NCBI GenBank assembly: GCA_003559985.1
Contig: PWJP01000048.1
Coordinates: forward strand, 1 to 16,390
Direction: 5' to 3'
Length of the DNA: 16,390 bases
Source of the DNA: Saprospirales bacterium
GTDB lineage: Bacteria > Bacteroidota > Bacteroidia > Chitinophagales > Saprospiraceae
Positions 6,147 through 14,685 of the stretch are shown piece after piece. The notes under the pieces are model-generated. The model had not been told where the DNA came from. It saw only the letters and a list, made by a program, of their open reading frames with translations, and made no database searches. Positions within the stretch are counted from its first letter, which is position 1; every line of letters begins with the position of its first letter. The position numbers and the translations under genes are program-made.

Positions 6147-8651
6147 ATGAGTAGAATACTAACCACTTTAACCGCCATCTCCTTGCTTTTGACAGGAATC
6201 AATATTGCACATAGTCAAAATTCCACCGGGGATACAGTAATAGTTTTTATGGGACAAGAGGAGACCCGAATGGGGGATGCTGTCTGTGTGGATGTGAAAG
6301 TCAATAATTTCGAGTCCATAAACTCCATGCAAGCATCTGTTTTGTTTGACCCTTTTCAATTGCGCTATGATTCTGTGACTAACCTGAATCCGGATATTCC
6401 CTTTACAGGTGAAAGTTTTGGTTTACTAGAAGTTGATTGTGGTATTTTCAGGTTTAATTTTTTCCGTGTTGAGCCCACCTTCGACTTCCCTGATAGTACC
6501 AGGATATTATCTCTTTGTTTTACTGTAATTGGCGAACCAGGCGAATTTGCACCCTTGAACTTAAGCGATTTTCCTATAGCACTGGAAATTGTTCAAGACT
6601 TTGAGCTCGCTGAGGTGACAGGGGTGAATGGAGGTGTTTTGATCGAGGACCCTGCATCCGTTGAATCTATTATCAAAACCTGTGCTGCATCAGACTCCAT
6701 TAGTAGCAATGGCTCGATGGAAGTAAGTACTTATGGCCCTGTTGATTTTTACCCACTTGAGTTTTCTTATCAAAATGAGCTGGATGGAAGTATTGCCGGA
6801 GTTTTAACCCTCAATTCCGACGGGCAAAGTGCATTCATTGATTCTCTACCGGCCGGTGAATACCACTACGTTATTACAAGCGAGGGAGATACGGTAAACT
6901 CTGGTTCACAATCGGTTTTTGCTCACGGGCCCGTTTTTTCTGAATTCACTTTATCGCCACCTTCCTGTCACGATTCTGATGATGGAAGCATTCGGTTAGA
7001 TACCGTATCAGAGGACCGTTGTGTGTTTCCTATTTGGTACACAGGAGAAATATTCGAGAGTAATTTAACAGGTCTGGCAAATGGAACTTACATACACACT
7101 TTCAAGGACGCAGGTGGATGTGAGTTCGTCGATACTTTTGTTTTTGATACTCAACCTCTTGAAGTTGCCCTGGAAGTAGTAGATAATATCTGCCCGGGTG
7201 ATACCAATGGTTCGTTAACCGCGGTTGCATCAGGTGGCACCCCTTTTGCCGGAGATACCTATACATACGAATGGAGCGATGGCGAATCACAAACCAGTGT
7301 AAATTCTTTCAGAGACAGTCTCCTGTCGGGAACGTATGAAATAACAGTCACAGACTCCAATGAATGTCAGGTGGTTGAGACTGTTGAGATAATCAATGAA
7401 TCCGGCCTGGATGTTGAAATGGATGTTCTTGAAGATATTGTTTGCTTCGGTGATAGTACTGTACAGGTACAATTGAATGTTTCCTACGAAGGCAGAGCGG
7501 AAACCCCGGAATTTACTTTCGAACTCGATTTTGACCAGGGCGAGGTTGCTGTAGATACAGGAAGTCTTATTTTTTCAGAACTGCCTCCTGGATTTTACAG
7601 TTTGACCTTAACGGACACCCTTTTCGATGGATGTGTACTGGAGTATTCTTTTGAAATAACCCAGCCCGACACTTCGCTTCAATTAGCGCTTCTTGAAATG
7701 ACAGAAGAGTCATGTGAAGGTGAAAATGATGGTTCTATTTCTCTTGATATTACCGGTGGTGAACCCGATGCTGATGGCAACTACAATGTCGTTTGGAGCG
7801 ATGGTGCTGAAGGCGCTGTTAATTCTGGTATCGGTGGAGGAACTTACCATGTTACTGTAACAGATGAGAGAGGTTGTCAGATTATCGATTCGTTTGAGTT
7901 GCAAACAAATACCCCTCCTGAAGTGGTTGAATCCGAAGTAACTGATGCACTTTGCTTTGGTGAAGCAAGCGGTTCTATTGCCGTTGAGGTACTGGCAGGC
8001 ACCGGTGGACCCGCTGAAGTGACCTGGAACGATGGACAGACCGGTGAAATCGCCACAGAATTGACGGCCGGTGAATACACTGCTGTTGTTTCGGATACAC
8101 TCGGCTGTGCCACTGAATTTTCTGCTACTGTTGGACAACCGGATTCGCTGTCTGTTGAGGGCATAATTTCAGATGAATCTGCAGCAGGAGCAGCTGATGG
8201 GACCATCTTATTGGGTATTGTCGGTGGAACTCCACCCTTTACATATGACTGGGATGACAGTGTCCTTTCTTCAGATGAGGGTTTGGCTTTTGACCTCGCC
8301 GCAGGTGAGTATTGTGTGATTGTCACAGATTCCAATGATTGTACGTGGGAAGGCTGTTTTGAAGTTGATCTTGCAAGTAGCACAGCAGACCTGGATGATG
8401 AATTGTCGCTGAGTATTTTCCCCAATCCCACTTCAGATATTGTAAACATTGAATTGGTTGATAATGCAGGACAAAGCGTAATTACCGGGTTAAATGTCAG
8501 CTCAATTGATGGAAAAGTGGTCTTTGAACAAGAGAATATCAATAGTGGAAGCATAAAAATAAGTACTGATAATTGGGCTTCCGGTATTTACTTAATTACC
8601 CTGAGATACGAGGGTGGTGAAACCGTTCAGAGGCTAATGGTTCAAAGATAA
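6147..8651 (+). CDS. T9SS-secreted surface protein: cohesin-like domain, SprB repeats, type A sorting domain
   Basis: An 834-aa secreted protein. Residues 1-24 form a signal peptide (MSRILTTLTAISLLLTGINI, cleavage near AHSQ). Residues ~28-167 look like a cohesin-type beta-sandwich: GDAVCVDVKVNNFESINSMQ, then SVLFDPFQLRYDSV and a closing LSLCFTVIGEPG. Residues ~175-745 hold about seven SprB-type repeats (C.GDxDGSI ... GGTP...Y.W.DG ... L..GTY.ITVTDSNGC); the first two are diverged. Residues ~753-834 are a type A T9SS sorting domain (LSIFPNPTSDIVNIEL ... NWASGIYLITL). SprB repeats are known from the mobile gliding adhesin of Flavobacterium johnsoniae, but many non-motile species carry them too. 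A surface adhesin or scaffold is the likely role. The cohesin-like domain may bind a dockerin-like partner, but none is evident nearby. The ATG at 6147 fits both the signal peptide and the promoter. Confidence 0.88.
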   Translation: MSRILTTLTAISLLLTGINIAHSQNSTGDTVIVFMGQEETRMGDAVCVDVKVNNFESINSMQASVLFDPFQLRYDSVTNLNPDIPFTGESFGLLEVDCGIFRFNFFRVEPTFDFPDSTRILSLCFTVIGEPGEFAPLNLSDFPIALEIVQDFELAEVTGVNGGVLIEDPASVESIIKTCAASDSISSNGSMEVSTYGPVDFYPLEFSYQNELDGSIAGVLTLNSDGQSAFIDSLPAGEYHYVITSEGDTVNSGSQSVFAHGPVFSEFTLSPPSCHDSDDGSIRLDTVSEDRCVFPIWYTGEIFESNLTGLANGTYIHTFKDAGGCEFVDTFVFDTQPLEVALEVVDNICPGDTNGSLTAVASGGTPFAGDTYTYEWSDGESQTSVNSFRDSLLSGTYEITVTDSNECQVVETVEIINESGLDVEMDVLEDIVCFGDSTVQVQLNVSYEGRAETPEFTFELDFDQGEVAVDTGSLIFSELPPGFYSLTLTDTLFDGCVLEYSFEITQPDTSLQLALLEMTEESCEGENDGSISLDITGGEPDADGNYNVVWSDGAEGAVNSGIGGGTYHVTVTDERGCQIIDSFELQTNTPPEVVESEVTDALCFGEASGSIAVEVLAGTGGPAEVTWNDGQTGEIATELTAGEYTAVVSDTLGCATEFSATVGQPDSLSVEGIISDESAAGAADGTILLGIVGGTPPFTYDWDDSVLSSDEGLAFDLAAGEYCVIVTDSNDCTWEGCFEVDLASSTADLDDELSLSIFPNPTSDIVNIELVDNAGQSVITGLNVSSIDGKVVFEQENINSGSIKISTDNWASGIYLITLRYEGGETVQRLMVQR
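6681..8370 (+). repeat. Array of about seven SprB-type repeats
   Basis: Repeat starts are marked by TCAASDS, PSCHDSDDGSI, NICPGDTNGS, DIVCFGDS, ESCEGENDGSI, ALCFGEASGSI and a cysteine-poor SDESAAGAADGTI. Most copies end in a second cysteine within a D..GC-type motif, so a disulfide within each repeat is likely. The last copy lacks the leading Cys. Copies are ~75-90 residues and diverged at DNA level. Confidence 0.8.
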
Positions 8652-8901
8652 TAAATATTATATTTTTTGTAATACGGCCCGCTTAGGGGCGTTTAGGGGT
8701 TTGGTTGTTCCTGACGTAAATGTCGGACTTAATGAAACAGTGTATTCCGGTAAATTTCTCCGGGATACATTGTATTTTGAAATTATGCCTTAAAGGGGTT
8801 TTGAACCCTCTTACTAATGGGAATAGGAGTTTGGACTGACATCGAAAGAATAGCTCCTGCAGATTGAAAATTGATAATAGGAAGAAAAGCTGTGTATCTG
8901 A

Positions 8902-11900
8902 ATGAAGTATATACTATTCGCATTTGTACTGGTTTTGAGTACATCATCAGCGATTTACGGACAGACACCTGTATCCATCGACAGGCAAACAACGGATGGC
9001 GAGACAATCACAAGAAGTTGTGACAACGATGCAGGTAGCATCGGTCTGGGTCAATTTTCAGGGCAAAGCAATCATGTTGATTTAGACACCATTTTTCTCT
9101 GTTTTGGTGACATGGCCCAAATACTCCATAATGGCGATTTCGACCTTTCCGGTGACCCCAGCCCCAATACCGAGGGTGGTATAGGGTACGCCTGGTACGA
9201 ATGCTCTCCCACGATAACCGGTTTTGAACTCAATGATATAGTGGCAGACCCCTGCTTGTTGACAGAACCTCCACCCGCTATGGATTTGTACGTTTACGTT
9301 GATGATCCGACAGGTGATGCCTGGTTTGAAAATAGCTTGAATATTGGCGGTACCACTACCTTACAGGAGTTTTTCAACAATGGGGACCCGCTTCAATTGT
9401 ATTTTGCTCCCATCACTTTTGATCGTTTTGAAAACAACCAGGCGGTTTATGAAGGCAATCCGCCGGGTGAATGTGTCAATGTCAGAGTAGATCAGGCTTT
9501 TAGCATTGTCTATCTCAACCCGATAAGTATTGAAGAATTCAATGACGAATTGACTGACGGTCAAATTGAGGGAAGTATGGTGATCAATGGAGGACTTCCT
9601 GAGTTTGACGGCAGCGACTACGAAATTGTTATGCAGCGCGAGGGTAGTAGCGATGTTGCTGATGTTGTCTCTACATCACTTTCCCATGGTGAGCTTATTG
9701 AATTTACCGCTTCAAGGCCAGGTAATTACATCGTCACCATTTCAGATGGTAAAAGTTGTAGCGTAGTCGAGGAATTCTATTTAGGAGATTGTTTGGAATT
9801 TGTAATTTCTGATGCTGAAGTAGAGGAGGACGAGGAGTTTTGCCTGGAAGTAAGCGTAAATAATTTTGACAGCCTCTTTACCATTTCAGGTGCCATTACC
9901 TGGAATCCCACTGTAATTGAATTTATCGGGCTCGAGAATGAAAATATGCCTCCGGGAGCCTTTACTGTAAACACACTTTTTACCGATAATGGATGGCTGT
10001 CCATACTGTGGGAAGATGTTGATTTTGGAGCAACAGGAGGTCAAAGCCTTCCCGATGGCACCGTTGTTTTTGAACTGTGCTTCAGGGCTGTGGGAAACCC
10101 TGGTCAAAGTACTTTTGCAGCAGTTGGTTCCAGGCTAACCACGACTCTTTTAGCCGTGGATTATGCCACAAATGAAGTGGGCGTCAACTCTGTTCCGGGA
10201 AAAGTAGAGATAATTTATCCCGTGGATCTCGGCGGCTATATCAATTCCTGCGGTACACCTGACGGAGAATCAGATGGGTCCATTTCGGTAACTGCCTATG
10301 GTGGACAACCGCCCTACAATGTCGAATATCAAAAGACCGATGATCCCGGTGTAACTGGTGTGGGTCAAATCCTGGTTGAGGGAGGCAGTTTTACGTTTAC
10401 AGACCTGCCAAATAGTACCGAACCGGGTGAAGAATACGAAGTTATAATCACAGATGCAGATGGAGATGAAGTTGTTTTGACTGCAGACATCAATAATCAA
10501 CCCGGTCCAGTGGTAGAACTATTCCCAACGCCACCCACCTGTTTTAATTCCGCAAATGGCAGGATAGAGACAGAAATTGATGCGGTAGAACCTTATACCC
10601 TTCAGTGGTCCAATAATTTTTTCGGAGATACCACACTATCCAATCTCGAAATAGGGAATTATCAATTGACCGTGACCGACCCATTCGGTTGTGAAGTTGT
10701 AAAATCTGCCAATCTTTTTACTGACGAGCTATTAGTAGAGGCCAATATAACAGATGCCTTGTGCCGTGGTGTTTTTAACGGCGAAATATCTGTGGTTGCC
10801 ACTGGTGGTACGCCCTACGATGGAGATGAGTACAGGTACAATTGGCCCGGCTCCAGCCCACAAATAGCCACAACATCCACTCTTTCTAATCTGGTACCTG
10901 GCACCTATGAGCTCACTGTCAATGACAGTAATGGGTGTTCTGTCACGCAAACTTACGAAGTGGGGCTTGAACGAAACCTGATACTTGAGGACACCATAAT
11001 CACGAATGTGACATGTGGCAATGACAATGACGGTCAAATCGTAGTCACTGCAGGAACTGATACCCCGGATGAAGACGGACCCTATATTTTTATTTGGACC
11101 GATGCCGATGACAATCCGGTTCAATCCGTCACCGCAGGCAACCAAAACACAGTTAGCAATTTATCAGCCGGGACCTATTTTCTGACTCTTCTAGATAATT
11201 ACTCCTCAAGTCAGCGGTGTGAAGCCGATTTCGTAATTGAAGTAGGTGGACCACCCCCCATTGTTATTGAAATAGAGGAACAACAGGATGAAGGTTGTGA
11301 CCCCGGAAATGATGGTTTAATCCGCGTATCGGCTTCCGGAGGGAATGCTGAATCACCGGGAGATTTTTCTTTTGAGTGGAGCAATGGCGAAACAGGAGCT
11401 GAAATTACTGGATTGTCTGGCGGCTCTTACACAGTAACCGTTACCGATCCAGAGGGCTGTACCCATGATGAGACCATTGAAATAGGTGGAGCCATACCAC
11501 CTGTAATTGAGGAATTTGAAACCGTAAATCCGGGTTGTGGGGACGGGAATGACGGAGCCATAAAGGTTATTTACAGTTTTGGAACCAGCGAAAATCTCAC
11601 CTTTAGCTGGGAAGATGAGGACGGGAATCCCTACATCGGAGATTCAATTTCAGGATTAAGTGAAGGCCTTTACTCTCTTACCATAACCGCTGATGATGGT
11701 TGCGAAGTGGAGGGGAGTGTTGCATTGGAGGGAGCCGGTCCCCTGGTCCTCGATGATCTAAATACCCAAAATCCGAGTTGTACCGGTGATGACGATGGCC
11801 GAATTACTGTAACAGTACTGGGAGGTTCCGGGAATTACAATTACGAATGGTCCGTTCCCGATGGTGGACCCAACAGTGCGGTTATAACCGGCTTATCCGC

Positions 11901-13473
11901 AGGAACTTATTCTGTCACTATATCGGATCAATCCGGTGACTGCGATCCGGTAGAGGTAGATGACATTGAATTGGTAGATCCACCGCCGATTGAAGGAGAA
12001 TTTACGGATGTAAACCCTGCCACCTGTTACTATACATGTGATGGTTCCGCACGATTAGAGGCAACCGGTGGCCTAACCGCTGGCGACTTTACCTATGTTT
12101 GGGACGATGGAGTAGGGACCAGTGCTCAGGAAAATGAAAACCTCTGTCCCGGAGTATATGAAGTATTTGTTTCGGACGGTACTTGTATTGAAACCTTTGT
12201 AATCGAAATAGAAGCGCCTGATTCTATCGCAATCGATATTGTTGAGGCAAATTTACCGTCTTGCTTTGGTGATTCAGATGGCAGCATAGAGGTCGCGGCC
12301 TCAGGTGGAGCCGGTCCTTATGAATATCAATGGGCGGACGGACAGACCAGTACCGGCATTGAAAACCTTACCGGTGGGAGTTATCAAATCGAAGTTACCG
12401 ATGCTATGGGGTGTGTCTCCGAGTTTGAAATAGAATTGCCTGAGCCGGATTCTTTTGTTGTAACGATAAATGAAGGACTAACCGAAGATGTGAGTTGTGC
12501 TGGAAGGGATGACGGGCAAATTGGTCTGAACCTCTCCGGTGGAACTGAACCCTTTGAATTTGAATGGACCGGCAATGTGAGTGATGAATCCATTGCTTTG
12601 GATCTTCCAGATGGACTGTATGAAATTCAGGCAACCGATGCGAGTGGATGCGTCGATACTACTTCCAGGATAATTAGTGTTCCCGATCCGGTTGTATTTG
12701 AATACGAAGTTGAAGAGACCGTCGATTGCTTTGGTGAGACAACACCCATCATTATTACAGATGCAAGTGGTGGCGCCGGTGGTCCATATCAATTTTCCAT
12801 TAACTTTGGTGAGTTATTTGCGATTGGGGAAACTGTTGATTTATTAGCCGGAAATTATGTTGTCAGCGTGTTTGACCGCTCCGGCTGCTCTGTTCGTGAC
12901 TCTTTTGCAATTGAACAGCCGGAAGAACTTATCGTAGATTTACCTGCTGAAGTGGAGGTTCCTCTTGGAGAGTCAGTATTTCTGGAACCGGATGTTACAG
13001 GCCCGCTGCCAATAATTACTTATGAATGGTCTCCGGCTTCTGATATATTCAGTTGTTTAGACTGCCCTGAACCCGAAGTTTTTCCCAATAGTGATAAATT
13101 GGTCGAACTGGTGGTGACTGATCAAAATGGTTGCATCGCTTCAGCCAATGTGTCGCTGGTAGTTCAGGCCATTCGGAATGTATATGTTCCCGAGGCTTTT
13201 TCACCCAATGACGACGGTGTCAACGATCATTTTAGAATTTTTACAGGACCAGGTGTTGCCGGTATTGTTTCCTTCAGAGTTTACGACCGGTGGGGTAGTG
13301 CGGTATATAACAGAGAAGCAGGTGCAACCCTATTTGATGAAGAAAATGTATTTTGGAACGGCAGGGTAAATGGGCAGGATGCCCCTACTGGTGCCTACGC
13401 CTACATGATCGAAGTGGAATTCAACGACGGAGTGGTAGAAGTTTACAGCGGTGAATTGATGCTTTTGAGATAA
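8902..13473 (+). CDS. Giant T9SS-secreted surface protein: cohesin-like domain, 11 SprB repeats, CHU_C domain
   Basis: A 1523-aa secreted protein with signal peptide MKYILFAFVLVLSTSSAIYG (cleavage near YGQ). Residues ~22-295 are a module I cannot name, with a Cys-rich start (RSCDNDAGSIGLG, FLCFGDMAQILHNGDFDLSG); similar N-termini occur in other Saprospiria surface proteins (from memory). Residues ~297-438 are cohesin-like (EFCLEVSVNNFDSLFTISGA, ITWNPTVIEFIG, VVFELCFRAVGNPG). Residues ~450-1340 carry 11 SprB-type repeats, then a PKD-like segment (~1342-1420). Residues ~1425-1523 are the gliding-motility C-terminal domain (CHU_C: NVYVPEAFSPNDDGVNDHF, YDRWGSAVY, WNGRVNGQDAPTGAYAYMIE), a type B T9SS signal. 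It is strongly acidic and lysine-poor. A large adhesin or filament-like surface protein is likely. It is a modular relative of the 834-aa protein upstream. Its stop lies 31 bp inside the convergent cysteine desulfurase gene. Confidence 0.9.
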   Translation: MKYILFAFVLVLSTSSAIYGQTPVSIDRQTTDGETITRSCDNDAGSIGLGQFSGQSNHVDLDTIFLCFGDMAQILHNGDFDLSGDPSPNTEGGIGYAWYECSPTITGFELNDIVADPCLLTEPPPAMDLYVYVDDPTGDAWFENSLNIGGTTTLQEFFNNGDPLQLYFAPITFDRFENNQAVYEGNPPGECVNVRVDQAFSIVYLNPISIEEFNDELTDGQIEGSMVINGGLPEFDGSDYEIVMQREGSSDVADVVSTSLSHGELIEFTASRPGNYIVTISDGKSCSVVEEFYLGDCLEFVISDAEVEEDEEFCLEVSVNNFDSLFTISGAITWNPTVIEFIGLENENMPPGAFTVNTLFTDNGWLSILWEDVDFGATGGQSLPDGTVVFELCFRAVGNPGQSTFAAVGSRLTTTLLAVDYATNEVGVNSVPGKVEIIYPVDLGGYINSCGTPDGESDGSISVTAYGGQPPYNVEYQKTDDPGVTGVGQILVEGGSFTFTDLPNSTEPGEEYEVIITDADGDEVVLTADINNQPGPVVELFPTPPTCFNSANGRIETEIDAVEPYTLQWSNNFFGDTTLSNLEIGNYQLTVTDPFGCEVVKSANLFTDELLVEANITDALCRGVFNGEISVVATGGTPYDGDEYRYNWPGSSPQIATTSTLSNLVPGTYELTVNDSNGCSVTQTYEVGLERNLILEDTIITNVTCGNDNDGQIVVTAGTDTPDEDGPYIFIWTDADDNPVQSVTAGNQNTVSNLSAGTYFLTLLDNYSSSQRCEADFVIEVGGPPPIVIEIEEQQDEGCDPGNDGLIRVSASGGNAESPGDFSFEWSNGETGAEITGLSGGSYTVTVTDPEGCTHDETIEIGGAIPPVIEEFETVNPGCGDGNDGAIKVIYSFGTSENLTFSWEDEDGNPYIGDSISGLSEGLYSLTITADDGCEVEGSVALEGAGPLVLDDLNTQNPSCTGDDDGRITVTVLGGSGNYNYEWSVPDGGPNSAVITGLSAGTYSVTISDQSGDCDPVEVDDIELVDPPPIEGEFTDVNPATCYYTCDGSARLEATGGLTAGDFTYVWDDGVGTSAQENENLCPGVYEVFVSDGTCIETFVIEIEAPDSIAIDIVEANLPSCFGDSDGSIEVAASGGAGPYEYQWADGQTSTGIENLTGGSYQIEVTDAMGCVSEFEIELPEPDSFVVTINEGLTEDVSCAGRDDGQIGLNLSGGTEPFEFEWTGNVSDESIALDLPDGLYEIQATDASGCVDTTSRIISVPDPVVFEYEVEETVDCFGETTPIIITDASGGAGGPYQFSINFGELFAIGETVDLLAGNYVVSVFDRSGCSVRDSFAIEQPEELIVDLPAEVEVPLGESVFLEPDVTGPLPIITYEWSPASDIFSCLDCPEPEVFPNSDKLVELVVTDQNGCIASANVSLVVQAIRNVYVPEAFSPNDDGVNDHFRIFTGPGVAGIVSFRVYDRWGSAVYNREAGATLFDEENVFWNGRVNGQDAPTGAYAYMIEVEFNDGVVEVYSGELMLLR
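10249..12924 (+). repeat. Array of 11 SprB-type repeats
   Basis: Each copy begins with a C.....DG.I motif (for example PTCFNSANGRI, ALCRGVFNGEI, VTCGNDNDGQI, EGCDPGNDGLI, PSCTGDDDGRI, PSCFGDSDGSI, VSCAGRDDGQI). It continues through a Y.W core and a L..GTY.VTVTD turn, and ends with GC or a nearby Cys. Spacing is about 75-90 residues. The paired cysteines suggest one disulfide per repeat. Confidence 0.85.
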
Positions 13474-14612
13474 TCAATCGACCTGGTTACAATATCTACA
13501 GCGCGATCTACTTCATCAGCCGTGGTGTATTTTCCAAAACTAAATCTCACTGCACCATCCCTCCATTTTGCGTCTAAATTCATGGCTTTGAGTACGTGAG
13601 ACTTCCGGCCTTTACCCGTGGTGCAGGATGATGCGTTGGACACAGCCAGTTCCGGGCTCATTTTTTCTACCAGCTCGGTGGAGGAAATTCCTTTAAAGGC
13701 CACATTGGAAATATGGGGCAGTCGGTTAACCGGTTCCGATATGACTCTCAGATCTTCAATTTTTGATTTCAGGCCTGTTTCGAAATGCTCTCTTAGGTTA
13801 AAAGATTTAGATGATTCCTCTGGGATTCTCATTCGTGCCAATTCTGCTGCTTTTCCAAGGCCAACAGCTCCCGGAAGGTTGACAGTGCCTCCGCGCAAGC
13901 CCATTTGCTGACCTCCTCCGTGAATAATGGGACTTAGTTTTATCCTGGGATTACCGGACGAAATATAAAGTGCGCCCATGCCTTTTGGCCCGTAAAATTT
14001 ATGCCCGGAAAGCGCGAGTATGGATATATTGGATTCCTTTGGTGCAACCGGCATCTTACCAATTGCCTGAGTGGCGTCGCTAAAAAAAACCACACCGTAG
14101 TCGGCACAAATTTCACCAATTTTCTGCAGAGGGTGAATCGCGCCAGTTTCGTTATTACCCCACATGAGGCAGACCATAAGGGTATCGGTTCTGATGAAAT
14201 CCCGCAATTGGTTAAGTTCAATTTCTCCATTTTCATCGCAATCTAGCCAACTGATTTCAGCTCCATTTTTTTCCAGATACTCCAGACAATCTAAAACTGC
14301 TTTGTGCTCGGTTTTCGCAGATATAATGTGTTTTCCCCGTTGCTTATATGATTCAAAATACCCCTTAATACCAAAGTTAATTGCTTCTGTGGCTCCACTG
14401 GTAAAGACAATTTCGGAAGGTTGGACGGATAACAATTCAGCGACCTGACCGGCAGCAACCCCAAGCTGTGCTCTTGCAAACCTCGCATATGCGTGCTGTG
14501 AACTGGAGGGGTTACCAAAGTGCTCTGTGAAAAAAGGCTCAATGCTTTTCCAGACCTCTCTATCAGTGGGGGTGGTCGAACAGTAATCCAGATAAATGGG
14601 TCGATCGCTCAC
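13443..14612 (-). CDS. Cysteine desulfurase (class V aminotransferase fold, NifS/IscS family)
   Basis: A 389-aa PLP enzyme that takes sulfur from L-cysteine, giving alanine and an enzyme persulfide for Fe-S clusters or other sulfur transfer. Visible landmarks: YLDYCSTTP at the N-terminus, TSGATEAINFGI (71-82), His103 in TEHKAVL, NNETGAI (153-159), SDATQAIGK (178-186), the PLP lysine Lys205 in LSGHKFYGPKG, RGGTVNLPG (240-248) and the catalytic Cys330 in ASSCTTGKG. Length is normal and all key residues are present. The start is GTG at 14612; the frame is closed by a stop four codons upstream and no other start fits. No IscU, SufE or other Fe-S gene is adjacent, so the specific sulfur acceptor is unknown and I give no gene symbol. 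It lies 73 nt after the M42 peptidase gene and may share its transcript. Its last 31 bp overlap the opposing 1523-aa gene. Confidence 0.94.
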   Translation of the reverse strand: MSDRPIYLDYCSTTPTDREVWKSIEPFFTEHFGNPSSSQHAYARFARAQLGVAAGQVAELLSVQPSEIVFTSGATEAINFGIKGYFESYKQRGKHIISAKTEHKAVLDCLEYLEKNGAEISWLDCDENGEIELNQLRDFIRTDTLMVCLMWGNNETGAIHPLQKIGEICADYGVVFFSDATQAIGKMPVAPKESNISILALSGHKFYGPKGMGALYISSGNPRIKLSPIIHGGGQQMGLRGGTVNLPGAVGLGKAAELARMRIPEESSKSFNLREHFETGLKSKIEDLRVISEPVNRLPHISNVAFKGISSTELVEKMSPELAVSNASSCTTGKGRKSHVLKAMNLDAKWRDGAVRFSFGKYTTADEVDRAVDIVTRSIDYLKSINSPL

Positions 14613-14685
14613 TTTACTACCTTAGTTCAAGAATAATTGTTCCGGCTATGGAAAAATGGCTTTAAGGACCAGATGCTAAAAGATA

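Noticed and set aside
7710..8554. Long minus-strand open frames (142 and 225 codons) opposite the SprB repeats of the 834-aa protein
   Set aside because: They lie antisense to a well-supported gene, have no recognisable domain, and their Ser/Thr-rich composition is what the reverse complement of Asp/Glu/Gly-rich repeats produces.
8690..8705. G-rich stretch with two GGGG runs as a possible G-quadruplex
   Set aside because: Only two G4 runs are present; four closely spaced runs would be needed.
8797..8812. Small palindrome (GGGTT-TTG-AACCC) in the 8652-8901 gap as a terminator or operator
   Set aside because: The stem is only 5 bp, there is no T tract, and it is far from the preceding stop codon, so it may be chance.
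8652..8901. Promoter for the 1523-aa gene (TATTTTG near 8773) and an AT-only hairpin with a T run just after the stop at 8651
   Set aside because: The TATTTTG is one base short of TAnnTTTG with no good -33 element, and the hairpin is only A-T pairs; neither is strong enough to annotate.
2599..13473. Possible recent tandem duplication or CRISPR-like repetition within the large genes
   Set aside because: The repeats are visible at protein level only; no long identical nucleotide repeats or regular short repeats with spacers were seen.
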